Counted from the first letter of the stretch, positions 1 through 7,646 are shown. The stretch: 12,748 bases of DNA from Euryarchaeota archaeon UBA126 (GCA_002497025.1 DAMG01000059.1:1-12748), one strand, 5' to 3'. Notes: generated from the sequence alone by a model not told the origin. Numbers and translations: made by a program.

Positions 1-480
1 GCGATTAACTGGCTGAGTTCATACTCGCTTTACCCACAGGCATTGGACCAGTGGTATCGCGACAATATCGCCAGCGACTTCCCCGAGATTCGTACTGAAA
101 TCAGTGCTCTATTGCAGGTTGAAGCTGAGTTGCAAGAAATTGTCCAACTAGTCGGTTCCGATGCTCTACCAATCGACCAACAATTAACTCTCGAAGTCGC
201 TCGTATGATTCGTGAGTTCTTCCTTCAACAAAATGCGTTCCACGATGTGGATACTTACAGCAATCTCAAGCTACAATATACAATGGCTAGAGCAATTCTA
301 GCATTCCAGGATGAAGCAAAGAAGGCTATTGCTGGTGGTGCAGATCTAGAATCTGTGGTTAACGTACAGGCTAGGACTGATATCATGAGGGGAAGATTCG
401 AAGAAGGATACGAAGAGCGTATCGAGAAACTAGTGAAAGAAATGGGCAAGCAGATTTCTGCTACCATGGAGGAAAACTGA
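1..480 (+). CDS. atpA: A-type ATP synthase catalytic subunit A, C-terminal part (5' end outside window)
   Basis: The reading frame is open from base 1 and ends at TGA 478-480, giving the last 159 residues of a protein that is usually close to 590 residues. The TTG at 43 is internal and not a start: the 14 codons before it (AINWLSSYSLYPQ...) continue the conserved run of family A subunits. Recognisable C-terminal helical-domain features are the INWLxSYSLY segment, the VGxDALP motif with a following acidic helix, and REFFLQQNAF. This subunit carries the nucleotide-hydrolysing or nucleotide-synthesising sites of the A1 head, but its P-loop and Walker B region lie upstream of the window. The subunit B gene begins 12 bases downstream with its own Shine-Dalgarno site, and the order A-B-D is that of archaeal ATP synthase operons. 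Assignment is secure; only the truncation limits it. Confidence 0.95.
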   Translation, partial: AINWLSSYSLYPQALDQWYRDNIASDFPEIRTEISALLQVEAELQEIVQLVGSDALPIDQQLTLEVARMIREFFLQQNAFHDVDTYSNLKLQYTMARAILAFQDEAKKAIAGGADLESVVNVQARTDIMRGRFEEGYEERIEKLVKEMGKQISATMEEN

Positions 481-492
481 GGAGGGATATGA

Positions 493-1878
493 ATGAGTGG
501 AAAAGAGTACCGAACCATTACTGACGTCAAGGGGCCGCTTGTGTTCCTAAACAAAACCGAACCTGTAGCTTACGGTGAAATTGTACAGTTGCGACTTTCC
601 GATGGCACCATGAAGAACGGACAGGTTCTCGATACATCCGATGACCAAGTTATCGTACAGGTTTTCGAAGGAACATCTTCGGTTGATCGACAAACCGGTG
701 TTAAGTTCCTAGGAGATGTATTTCGCCTACCTGTTAGCAAAGACCTAGTAGGTCGCATTCTAGATGGTGCGGGCCGACCTCGTGATGGCGGACCAGCAAT
801 CGTTCCAGACGAAATGGCCGATATCATCGGAGCTGCAATTAATCCATATTCTCGTGAAAGCCCAGAGTCATTTATCCAGACTGGAATTTCCGCAATCGAC
901 GCATGTACATCTCTTGTTAGAGGACAAAAGCTGCCTATCTTCAGCGCTGCTGGTCTTCCTCACAACGACATTGCACTTCAGATTGCTAGGCAAGCAAAGC
1001 TGGTTGGCAGTGACGATGATTTCGTCGTAGTTTTCTGTGCTATGGGTATCACAGCGGAGGAATACAACTTCTTCGTCCACGACCTTGAGCGAACAGGTGC
1101 ATTGGAAAATTCAGCTCTGTTCGTCAACTTAGCCGACGACCCAGCAGTTGAGCGTCTTATTACACCACGTCTAGCATTGACTGCCGCCGAGTATCTTGCT
1201 TTCGAGCACGATTATCACGTACTGGTTATCTACACAGACATGACAAACTACTGCGAGTCTTTGAGACAAATCGGTGCCGCCCGTGAAGAAGTTCCTGGAC
1301 GACGCGGTTACCCAGGATACATGTACACTGACTTGGCAATGCTCTACGAGCGTGCAGGTCTGGTCAAGGGCAAGAAAGGAAGTATCACACAATTCCCAAT
1401 TCTAACTATGCCAGGTGACGATATTACCCACCCAATCCCTGACCTTTCAGGATATATTACAGAGGGTCAAATTGTTATTTCCCGTGAATTACACCAGAAG
1501 GGTATCTATCCACCAATTAACGTTCTACCTTCACTAAGTCGACTAATGAACGCCGGTATTGGTGATGGCAAGACTCGTGAAGACCACAAGTCGGTATCTG
1601 ACCAGTTGTACGCTGCTTACGCTCAAGGTAGGGAATTGCGAGGACTAGTTGCGATTGTCGGTGAAGACGCATTGAATGAGCGTGATCTTCAGTTACTGAA
1701 GTTCGCTGATATATTCGAAAATGAGTTCTTGCGACAGAGCCGTGACGAAGACCGATCAATAGGTGAAGGTACACTCGATCTTGCTTGGAATCTACTAACC
1801 AACATCGACACGAAGTATCTCGTTAGATTAGATCAGAAGTGGATTGACAAGTACCATCCAACCGAGAAGAAGGAGTGA
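493..1878 (+). CDS. atpB: A-type ATP synthase subunit B (non-catalytic, regulatory)
   Basis: This 461-residue protein has the normal length for archaeal subunit B, which alternates with subunit A in the A3B3 head. The N-terminal beta-barrel contains EYRTITDVKGPLVF and VAYGEIVQL (about 5-34). The nucleotide-domain segment SAAGLPHN (151-158) stands where catalytic subunits have a P-loop. It lacks the GK[ST] signature, as expected for the non-catalytic subunit. The family signature PPINVLPSLSRLM is at about 340-352. The start is ATG 493, preceded by GGAGGG at 481-486; an ATG at 489 is in another frame and stops within a dozen codons. The gene lies 12 bases after atpA and 34 bases before atpD, so all three are probably on one transcript. 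No unusual substitutions stand out. Confidence 0.97.
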   Translation: MSGKEYRTITDVKGPLVFLNKTEPVAYGEIVQLRLSDGTMKNGQVLDTSDDQVIVQVFEGTSSVDRQTGVKFLGDVFRLPVSKDLVGRILDGAGRPRDGGPAIVPDEMADIIGAAINPYSRESPESFIQTGISAIDACTSLVRGQKLPIFSAAGLPHNDIALQIARQAKLVGSDDDFVVVFCAMGITAEEYNFFVHDLERTGALENSALFVNLADDPAVERLITPRLALTAAEYLAFEHDYHVLVIYTDMTNYCESLRQIGAAREEVPGRRGYPGYMYTDLAMLYERAGLVKGKKGSITQFPILTMPGDDITHPIPDLSGYITEGQIVISRELHQKGIYPPINVLPSLSRLMNAGIGDGKTREDHKSVSDQLYAAYAQGRELRGLVAIVGEDALNERDLQLLKFADIFENEFLRQSRDEDRSIGEGTLDLAWNLLTNIDTKYLVRLDQKWIDKYHPTEKKE

Positions 1879-1900
1879 AACTCTCGAACTAAGTCGATGA

Positions 1901-1908
1901 GGAGGTGA
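1901..1908 (+). promoter_or_regulatory. Strong Shine-Dalgarno site fixing the GTG start of atpD
   Basis: GGAGGTGA is complementary to the conserved 3' end of archaeal 16S rRNA over its whole length. It ends 4 bases before GTG 1913, which supports this non-ATG start. It also shows that the organism uses leadered, SD-dependent initiation inside operons. Confidence 0.8.
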
Positions 1909-1912
1909 AAAA

Positions 1913-2530
1913 GTGGCATTGGACATCAAACCAACCAGGTCCGAGTTGATTAACCTCAAGCGACGCATCAAGCAGACATCTAGCGGATACAATCTACTGA
2001 AGATGAAGCGTGACGGACTGTTCCACGAGTTCCGAACTCTGTTGTCTGATATGATCAGTGCAAGAGAGGAACTTGTCGGCACTTATCGCGAAGCGGTAGA
2101 GGCCATCAGTTTAGCAAGCGCAATTGAAGGTGGTCTTGTTGTAAAGAGTGCAGCTATTGCTAACTCGGCCTCACCGGAAGTTGAAGTTAGTCGCCGAAAC
2201 ATCATGGGTGTTGTAGTTCCTCAGGTAGAAGGACAGAATCTAACTTCGACAATCGAAGAACGCGGCACAGGTCTAATCGGAGGTTCTCCATACATTGACG
2301 AGGCAGCAGATGCCTACTCCTCACTAATCGCCAATATAGTCAAAGCCGCCGAGATGGAGGCTACTTTGAAGCGACTTCTAGAAGAAATCGAAGCAACCAA
2401 GCGCCGTGTCAACGCACTTGAGTTCAAGGTTATTCCAGAGATGAAGGAAGCACAGACTTTCATTCAACTCAGATTGGAAGAAATGGAGCGTGAAGAGACC
2501 TTCCGCTTGAAGCGATTCAAGAATAAGTGA
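1913..2530 (+). CDS. atpD: A-type ATP synthase subunit D (central stalk)
   Basis: This 205-residue protein starts at GTG 1913 behind an excellent Shine-Dalgarno site. Subunit D forms the rotating shaft that passes torque between the A3B3 head and the membrane rotor. The sequence shows the expected long N-terminal helix (IKPTRSELINLKRRIKQTSSGYNLLK, split here by its family core TRSELINLKRRI at about 7-18) and a matching C-terminal helix (about 150-205) rich in Glu, Lys and Arg. These would pair as an antiparallel coiled coil. The middle section, about 70-140, is the short globular part. The gene follows atpB by 34 bases and is the last recognised ATP synthase gene here; the next gene downstream is not a known subunit. 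Length and termini fit the family. Confidence 0.95.
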   Translation: MALDIKPTRSELINLKRRIKQTSSGYNLLKMKRDGLFHEFRTLLSDMISAREELVGTYREAVEAISLASAIEGGLVVKSAAIANSASPEVEVSRRNIMGVVVPQVEGQNLTSTIEERGTGLIGGSPYIDEAADAYSSLIANIVKAAEMEATLKRLLEEIEATKRRVNALEFKVIPEMKEAQTFIQLRLEEMEREETFRLKRFKNK

Positions 2531-2540
2531 GAGCATCTTT

Positions 2541-2569
2541 GCATCACGGTTTGCGCATTACGCGGTTTG
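2541..2569 (+). repeat. Imperfect direct repeat in the leader after atpD
   Basis: GCATCACGGTTTG (2541-2553) is followed one base later by GCATTACGCGGTTTG (2555-2569). The two copies differ by one substitution and a two-base insertion. The repeat lies in the 85-base gap between atpD and the membrane-protein gene. It could be a protein-binding site or a small duplication; nothing shows which. Confidence 0.35.
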
Positions 2570-2581
2570 ATAGGTGGGTGC

Positions 2582-2614
2582 ATGAGTTCGCAACCACCAA
2601 AGGTGGTTGCGTAG
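2582..2614 (+). CDS. Possible ten-codon upstream ORF (leader peptide MSSQPPKVVA)
   Basis: ATG 2582 is preceded by AGGTGG (2572-2577) at a workable spacing of 4 bases. It opens a ten-codon frame that ends at TAG 2612-2614, one base before the ATG of the large membrane protein and in a different frame. The peptide contains a Pro-Pro pair, a type of sequence known to slow ribosomes, and its codons cover the whole hairpin at 2589-2611. If translated, it could couple translation to the downstream gene by termination and re-initiation. The ORF is so short that chance is a real alternative, and no homology can be judged at this length. Confidence 0.3.
   Translation: MSSQPPKVVA
2589..2611 (+). promoter_or_regulatory. 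Perfect 10-bp hairpin with AAA loop sequestering a Shine-Dalgarno site
   Basis: CGCAACCACC (2589-2598), an AAA loop (2599-2601) and GGTGGTTGCG (2602-2611) form a perfect stem. The 3' arm contains GGTGG, the only Shine-Dalgarno-like sequence at suitable distance (9 bases) from ATG 2616. Folded RNA should therefore hide the ribosome-binding site. No T-rich stretch follows, so an intrinsic transcription terminator is less likely. The same symmetry could instead be a DNA operator. Confidence 0.6.
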
Positions 2615-2615
2615 T

Positions 2616-5060
2616 ATGTCGGAAGCCGAACCAATCGTCCTCGATCACTCGGCTTGGACTCAGCAGGAATTGATCCTCCACATCATTCATCGCTACTTCG
2701 ATTTAGGTAACGAAGTAATGGCTGGGCAGGCTTGGGAAGTAAGGGCGAAAAGTGGTAGAAGCGACTCAGAGGCGTTAATCCAACTCAACAAGGAATTGGA
2801 GCCCTTGGGCTATCTTTCTATGCTAGACAGGGGTAACCCGCCCATACTCAGTATCGCTAATTATCCAGAAGGTCAGCAAATCATTGCAAATTGGCAATTA
2901 TCTGCTGTTTGGCTAATGATGGCTGGTTTCCTTACGATGATTGGTAGCGCTTGGCTAATGCAGTTCGATTCAAGCGCTACCGCACTAGATTCTAATTTAC
3001 TGCAAGAATCAATGATTTACATGGCAATTCCAATGATGCTCGTCATGGCCTTAGCTAGCGAAGTTCGTAGAAGAATCGCATTACAATATGGTGTGAAAAT
3101 AGGTCATGTTGTGCCGATAGCCTTCCCTATTTTGGCCGTCAGTTGGCCTTTTGGTTTGGCTGGTATATTGAGCCAACATAGAGCAGATTTACTTCCAATC
3201 CCCAACCGAAGGGCTCTTGCGATAATCGAATTAGCGGCACCACTTATCCTATTCTTCGGTGGAAGTTTATTGACCCTAATCGGTTTGTATTTGACTCCTC
3301 TTGAGCCTCCTGAATTATCATCTGCTCCTATTGGTTTCGACAATAATATCCTAATCTCAATCCTAACTTTAGAATGGATGGGTGAAGATTTACTCATTAA
3401 ATTACAATGGATTCACCTTACTGGTCTGGCTGGAATCGGTCTGACTCTAATTGGTTGGACTTTGTTATTACCCATTCCAGGATTCCCCGGCGACCGATTA
3501 TTGCACGCTTTAATCGGTCCCGCTGAGATGTCCGATTCAAACCGCCAAACAGGGATTTTCATTCTGATGCTCGGTGTAATGGTGATTATCTTTGCAAATA
3601 CCGAGTATATGCCTTGGCTGTTAATTGCAGCTTTGGCTGCTATGCGTCGTTTCAGTCCAGAGAACTCTCCTCCCCCTCTGGTTGTTGATGAGTCAATAAT
3701 TCCCTCTAACAAGGAACGTAGCAGATTTGTCACGCTTCTTGTATTCATTCTAATCCTAGGATTCCCTGGGTTGAGTCCATCCTTTGCAATCAACCAATGG
3801 GACGAAGGCTTGGACACCTCTGAATGGGTTGATGAGATCGAACTTAACGTCTCAGAGTCGTATAATCTAACTCTAGAGTTAACTCCAGAAGGAATCAATC
3901 CGGTGTCCGGATGGATACAGATTAGAATAGAGGGAGAATACTCCCAATTATGGGATATTAATTCATCTCAGTTCAACGAAAATAGAATCTACAGGTTTGA
4001 TCAGGTGACTCAAAATTCACCCGACATGCTTAGTATGACAATAACTCCTTTGGATATTGCTCAAAACAATCCAACATTAGTTTCTGATGCCTCTATGTGG
4101 TTGAGAATTCTGGTAGATGTCGAAGGTCATATCGAAGAGCACCTCACGGTTCTGAGAAATCCCGCAACTACCTCTCCAATAGATCCTCTTTGGTTACTGA
4201 TTGAGGATACTGAGACTCCAAGAATTTGTATGAGTATTCAGAAGGTGGATAATAGGACTGCTTCTTTAGTTCTAACAAATCCATTTTGGGAGTTTGAGAA
4301 CGACACTAATCTGACTCAACCAGGCCTTTACGACGTTTGTCTAAGAGGCTACGAAGGCGCATTGCAATCGTCACAATACAAAGATGAATTTAGACGGGTC
4401 ATGGGTCCAGCACTGGCACTAGATTTCGAGAATGGCGAGAGAATGACTTGGTGGTTACCAGTGAATGGAACCGAAGCCAAATTACAGATTTCTGATGGTG
4501 CTTGGCAAATACCGGATTGGTACTCAGCAAATACAGATTATACGATAACTTTCGGTGGTCAAGGAATTGCATTTTGTCCATCAACTGCAATAATGCCTGA
4601 GATGGAAATTGGGGATAGTTGGAATTGGACTTTTTCCGACCGTTCTTCCATTAGAATTCCAGCCGGTCAATTAGGTTCGGGAACTCTATACTTCGGTTCT
4701 AATGGTTGGTTAGCCTTCTGTAAGGAAGGGGTCATGCTACGTTCGCATATGATTGTCGAGGGGGATGATGTAATTTTAGACGGGGGAGATATCGGGATGC
4801 ATTTGGCTTTCCCTGAATACATAATCTCTAATCGCATGAACAAGACAATTCCAATTGCCGTGAGTTGGACTGGAGATTCACCCGAAGCAGATGTTTGGAC
4901 AGTCTCTATACCAGACGAAATCTCTCCAAACTCAGATTTGATGATGCTTCTGGAGACTGCAGGTGCAACCGCTTTGTATCGAGCGGTTTGGGTAACCGTA
5001 GATGAGGGTGAAATCACAGTTAACCTAGCCGCTCGGTGTCCTGTTGATGGGTGTGAATAG
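2616..5060 (+). CDS. Predicted catalytically dead site-2-protease-like (M50/EGY-type) membrane protein with large outer domain
   Basis: This 814-residue protein starts at ATG 2616; an in-frame TTG at 2607 lies inside the hairpin and is less likely. Residues 1-90 are soluble and include a LNKELEPLGYL segment resembling the small N-terminal domain of EGY/cyanobacterial M50 proteases. Hydrophobic segments lie near 94-115, 132-148, 164-184, 201-226, 265-288, 312-328, 331-343 and 371-389. ASEVRRRIALQYGVK (147-161) sits where active relatives have HExxHxxAAxxxGV. IPNRRAL (195-201) and a following helix match the family's PNR segment. LLPIPGFPGDRLLHALIG (284-301) matches the LLPxGxLDGGRxxxALxG motif. 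Both metal-binding motifs are altered: HExxH is SEVRR, and LDGGR/H is FPGDR. Residues 390-814 look like a beta-rich domain outside the membrane, with nine NxS/T sequons and all six cysteines of the protein. The S2P reading is from motif memory, not a search. The substrate or partner is unknown. The stop abuts panE. Confidence 0.65.
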   Translation: MSEAEPIVLDHSAWTQQELILHIIHRYFDLGNEVMAGQAWEVRAKSGRSDSEALIQLNKELEPLGYLSMLDRGNPPILSIANYPEGQQIIANWQLSAVWLMMAGFLTMIGSAWLMQFDSSATALDSNLLQESMIYMAIPMMLVMALASEVRRRIALQYGVKIGHVVPIAFPILAVSWPFGLAGILSQHRADLLPIPNRRALAIIELAAPLILFFGGSLLTLIGLYLTPLEPPELSSAPIGFDNNILISILTLEWMGEDLLIKLQWIHLTGLAGIGLTLIGWTLLLPIPGFPGDRLLHALIGPAEMSDSNRQTGIFILMLGVMVIIFANTEYMPWLLIAALAAMRRFSPENSPPPLVVDESIIPSNKERSRFVTLLVFILILGFPGLSPSFAINQWDEGLDTSEWVDEIELNVSESYNLTLELTPEGINPVSGWIQIRIEGEYSQLWDINSSQFNENRIYRFDQVTQNSPDMLSMTITPLDIAQNNPTLVSDASMWLRILVDVEGHIEEHLTVLRNPATTSPIDPLWLLIEDTETPRICMSIQKVDNRTASLVLTNPFWEFENDTNLTQPGLYDVCLRGYEGALQSSQYKDEFRRVMGPALALDFENGERMTWWLPVNGTEAKLQISDGAWQIPDWYSANTDYTITFGGQGIAFCPSTAIMPEMEIGDSWNWTFSDRSSIRIPAGQLGSGTLYFGSNGWLAFCKEGVMLRSHMIVEGDDVILDGGDIGMHLAFPEYIISNRMNKTIPIAVSWTGDSPEADVWTVSIPDEISPNSDLMMLLETAGATALYRAVWVTVDEGEITVNLAARCPVDGCE

Positions 5061-6014
5061 ATGCGAATCGCAGTTCTTGGAGTCGGTTCAATCGGTGGAG
5101 TAGTTCTCGGCGCCCTTTCGGATACAGATGCAGACCTTGTGGCAGTATCTCGTGGTCAAGCTGCTAGCAATCTGGAAATGATTGGCTTGATTCTACATAC
5201 TCCAGAGGGTTCGATAGAGATGATTCCTCCAGACCGTTTTAGTGTCGTCGATAGCCAAGAAGGTCCAATTCCTGAACAAATTAGAGGCACTTGTGATGTT
5301 GCTATCATATGTGGAAAGACCTCCTCGACTTCTGTTTTAGCGCAAATCGCTGAAGAAGTCCTAACTCCAAATGGCCTCGCAATCAGTATACAGAATGGTC
5401 TTGGTCACTCAGAGATGTTGGCTCATCGTTTAGGTAGAGAAAGGGTACTTGGTGGTTCGATTACTCATGGTGCTTGGAAGGATGGTGAAACTGGAGTTCA
5501 TTGGGTAGGTCGAGGTGCCATTCGAATGGGCAACTTGGATGGTGGAGATTGCGCCGAGGTGGCCTTAGCTCTAATGCAAGTATTTGAGGATGCAAATCTG
5601 AATCCGATGTGGTCCGATGATGTGCAAAATATAGTCTGGAGAAAGTTATTGTTGAATGTTGCAATCAATCCAGTCTGTGCGATTGCTGGAGTTAGAAATG
5701 GTGCTCTTATCGATGTACCTGAGCTCTGGAATCAAGCAATGGCCGCTATGCTAGAAGCAGCGGCAGTCGGCAGAGCCTCTGGGGTCGATTTAGGCGATGT
5801 GGATTTGGAAGAACACCTACGAAAGGTGGTCGAGGTAACTTCTGACAATCGTTGCTCAATGTTACAAGATGTGATGGCTGGACGCGCCACAGAAATTGAA
5901 TCACTTTGTGGCGCTGTTGTAGAAAGAGGAGAGTCGGTTGGGATCCCAACCCCTGCAAATCAGTCTCTCTATGCATTGGTCAAAGGTATCGAAAGATCTG
6001 GCGAGTTCGCCTAA
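5061..6014 (+). CDS. panE: 2-dehydropantoate 2-reductase (ketopantoate reductase)
   Basis: This 317-residue cytosolic enzyme is predicted to reduce ketopantoate to pantoate with NAD(P)H on the route to coenzyme A. The N-terminal Rossmann domain starts with the dinucleotide motif GVGSIG (7-12) and contains QNGLG (111-115). The C-terminal helical domain holds KxxxNxxxN at 195-203 (K195, N199, N203), plus S266 and E278 in SMLQDVMAGRATE. These match in order and spacing the catalytic and substrate-binding residues known from E. coli PanE (Lys176, Asn180, Asn184, Ser244, Glu256), so the enzyme should be active. Length is close to the family norm. Its ATG follows the previous TAG with no gap, so it is probably co-transcribed and translationally coupled with the membrane protein; a weak GGTGTGA lies in the end of that gene. 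Its TAA abuts the nadB stop on the other strand. Confidence 0.92.
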   Translation: MRIAVLGVGSIGGVVLGALSDTDADLVAVSRGQAASNLEMIGLILHTPEGSIEMIPPDRFSVVDSQEGPIPEQIRGTCDVAIICGKTSSTSVLAQIAEEVLTPNGLAISIQNGLGHSEMLAHRLGRERVLGGSITHGAWKDGETGVHWVGRGAIRMGNLDGGDCAEVALALMQVFEDANLNPMWSDDVQNIVWRKLLLNVAINPVCAIAGVRNGALIDVPELWNQAMAAMLEAAAVGRASGVDLGDVDLEEHLRKVVEVTSDNRCSMLQDVMAGRATEIESLCGAVVERGESVGIPTPANQSLYALVKGIERSGEFA

Positions 6015-7646
6015 TTATTCGCAATCGATATTGTAGTGAAGTCCGACGTTCTTCCTTCTAGAAATCGAGGATTCGATAACCAGTTCAGCACAAATGATCA
6101 GATTACGTAATTCCACCATTGCCTGAGTAGGTTTATTCGCGTGCCAGACAGGAACTACATCAGCTCTGATTTGTGCAATCTTCTCTCTGGCATTTTCTAA
6201 TCGTGAATCACTCTTGACCAAACCAACATCATTTGTCATCATCGTTCTAAGCGCCAATAAATCACTTTGGAGAGTTCCGTGGTCGGCTAACTCCTCAAGG
6301 TCTTCTCCTCTCCAATAAGTGATGTCTTCGACCATATCTGGAAGCAATCCATCTTCTGCTCTCGAAATAATATCGGTAGCCGCTCTCTCAGAGTACACTA
6401 CTGCCTCTAGTAGTGAATTGGAAGCGAGGCGATTAGCGCCATGAAGTCCCGTTCTGGCAACTTCTCCGATAGAGTATAGCCCAGGTAGAACTTTGCCCTC
6501 ATGCATTGCCCTACCTTTCTCATCAACCTTGACTCCTCCAACAAGATAGTGTGCGGCAGGGCGCACAGGAATGGGGTCGGGTCCTAGATTAATTCCGTGT
6601 TCAGCCAACTTATCTGCAATCGTTGGAAACTCTTGACGAATTTCCTCAACATCTAGATGTTCAGTAATTAGGAGTACGTGAGGATCTCCACTTCTCTTCA
6701 ATTCTCTATCAGTGGCTCTTGCAACGACATCTCTAGTGTCCAGTGATCCTTTTTCTGAATATCTTTTCATGTAGGATAAATCATCTGGAGAGTCGCCAAC
6801 CTCCTTCCATTTATCGTATTCGGAACGAGTCATCAAAATCGCCCCATGCCCTCTCATAGCTTCTGTAATCAAAAACGGATTTTGTGAATCGACGGCTAAT
6901 GCAGTTGGATGGAATTGAATGAATTCCATGTCACATACATCTGCTCCTAATCTATGCGCCATAGCTACACCATCGCCAGTAGAAACCATTGGATTTGTGG
7001 TTGCAAGATGAAGCATACCCGCTCCTCCAGAAGCTAACACAACACAGCGCGATGCCAAGTTGTAGACCTTACCATCTGGGGCTAGGCACCACAAACCTGC
7101 AACTCCTTTTTCGGGCTTATTCAAATCCCGCCGAACAAGATCTAGAACCATCCAGTCTTCTAGAATCATTAGCCCGGATTCGTACTCATTCGCCGCTCCT
7201 TCGGTCAAGGCTCGCTCGATTTCAGCTCCCGTTCGGTCACGAGAATGCAGTATTCTGCTCTCCGAGTGTCCACCTTCTTTAGTCAGGTCATATATGCCAT
7301 CCGCACTCAAATCGAATTGCACTCCATGTTTGACCAAATCACGAATCCGATCTGCGGCATCGTACACAACCGAACGAACAATCGCCTCATCACACAAACC
7401 TCCTCCGGCAGCCAGAGTGTCCTGAACATGAGCTTCCAAAGCCGCTTCATTATTGACATCAAGAACTCCGGCAATTCCTCCTTGAGCCCAGTTGGTAGAA
7501 GATGTCGAGAGACTCTTCTTTGTGACGATTGCAACCGAGAGTCCAGCTCGAAAGCATCGCAAGCCAAGAAACAGTCCAGCGATGCCCGAGCCGATAACGG
7601 CGACGTCGACTGGCGGCAGGTCGCGATTGGAAGTACCCCCTGCCAT
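6015..7646 (-). CDS. nadB: L-aspartate oxidase (NAD biosynthesis)
   Basis: This 543-residue flavoprotein (E. coli NadB is about 540) is predicted to oxidise L-aspartate to iminoaspartate, which quinolinate synthase (NadA) condenses towards NAD. An N-terminal FAD-binding site is visible as VAVIGSGIAGL (15-25). The NadB-typical STNWAQGGIAG follows at 50-60 and EGGHSESRILH at 124-134. Active-site segments are FIQFHPTAL (H246), DTRDVVAR (R305), RPAAHYLVGG (H366) and HGANRLASNSLLE (R406). These correspond to the conserved His and Arg residues of the succinate dehydrogenase/fumarate reductase flavoprotein family. A C-terminal helical domain begins near 450. The start is ATG at 7646-7644, with GAGG (complement of 7654-7657) 7 bases upstream. 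The gene stands alone on this strand; nadA and nadC are not in the window. Fumarate reductase flavoprotein is the alternative, but the STNWAQGG and LHGANR context favours NadB. Confidence 0.94.
   Translation of the reverse strand: MAGGTSNRDLPPVDVAVIGSGIAGLFLGLRCFRAGLSVAIVTKKSLSTSSTNWAQGGIAGVLDVNNEAALEAHVQDTLAAGGGLCDEAIVRSVVYDAADRIRDLVKHGVQFDLSADGIYDLTKEGGHSESRILHSRDRTGAEIERALTEGAANEYESGLMILEDWMVLDLVRRDLNKPEKGVAGLWCLAPDGKVYNLASRCVVLASGGAGMLHLATTNPMVSTGDGVAMAHRLGADVCDMEFIQFHPTALAVDSQNPFLITEAMRGHGAILMTRSEYDKWKEVGDSPDDLSYMKRYSEKGSLDTRDVVARATDRELKRSGDPHVLLITEHLDVEEIRQEFPTIADKLAEHGINLGPDPIPVRPAAHYLVGGVKVDEKGRAMHEGKVLPGLYSIGEVARTGLHGANRLASNSLLEAVVYSERAATDIISRAEDGLLPDMVEDITYWRGEDLEELADHGTLQSDLLALRTMMTNDVGLVKSDSRLENAREKIAQIRADVVPVWHANKPTQAMVELRNLIICAELVIESSISRRKNVGLHYNIDCE

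Noticed and set aside
2607..2609. TTG as the start of the membrane protein
   Set aside because: It lies within the 3' arm of the hairpin and overlaps the likely ribosome-binding site. ATG 2616 has GGTGG at a normal distance.
2589..2615. Hairpin read as an intrinsic terminator for the ATP synthase operon
   Set aside because: No run of T follows the stem, and the next gene starts 5 bases later; archaeal termination normally relies on T-rich tracts.
3413..3898. 161-codon open frame on the minus strand inside the membrane-protein gene
   Set aside because: It is antisense to a strand with clear membrane segments and family motifs. Its own translation shows no domain and is rich in Arg, Ser and Pro, as expected from a complement frame.
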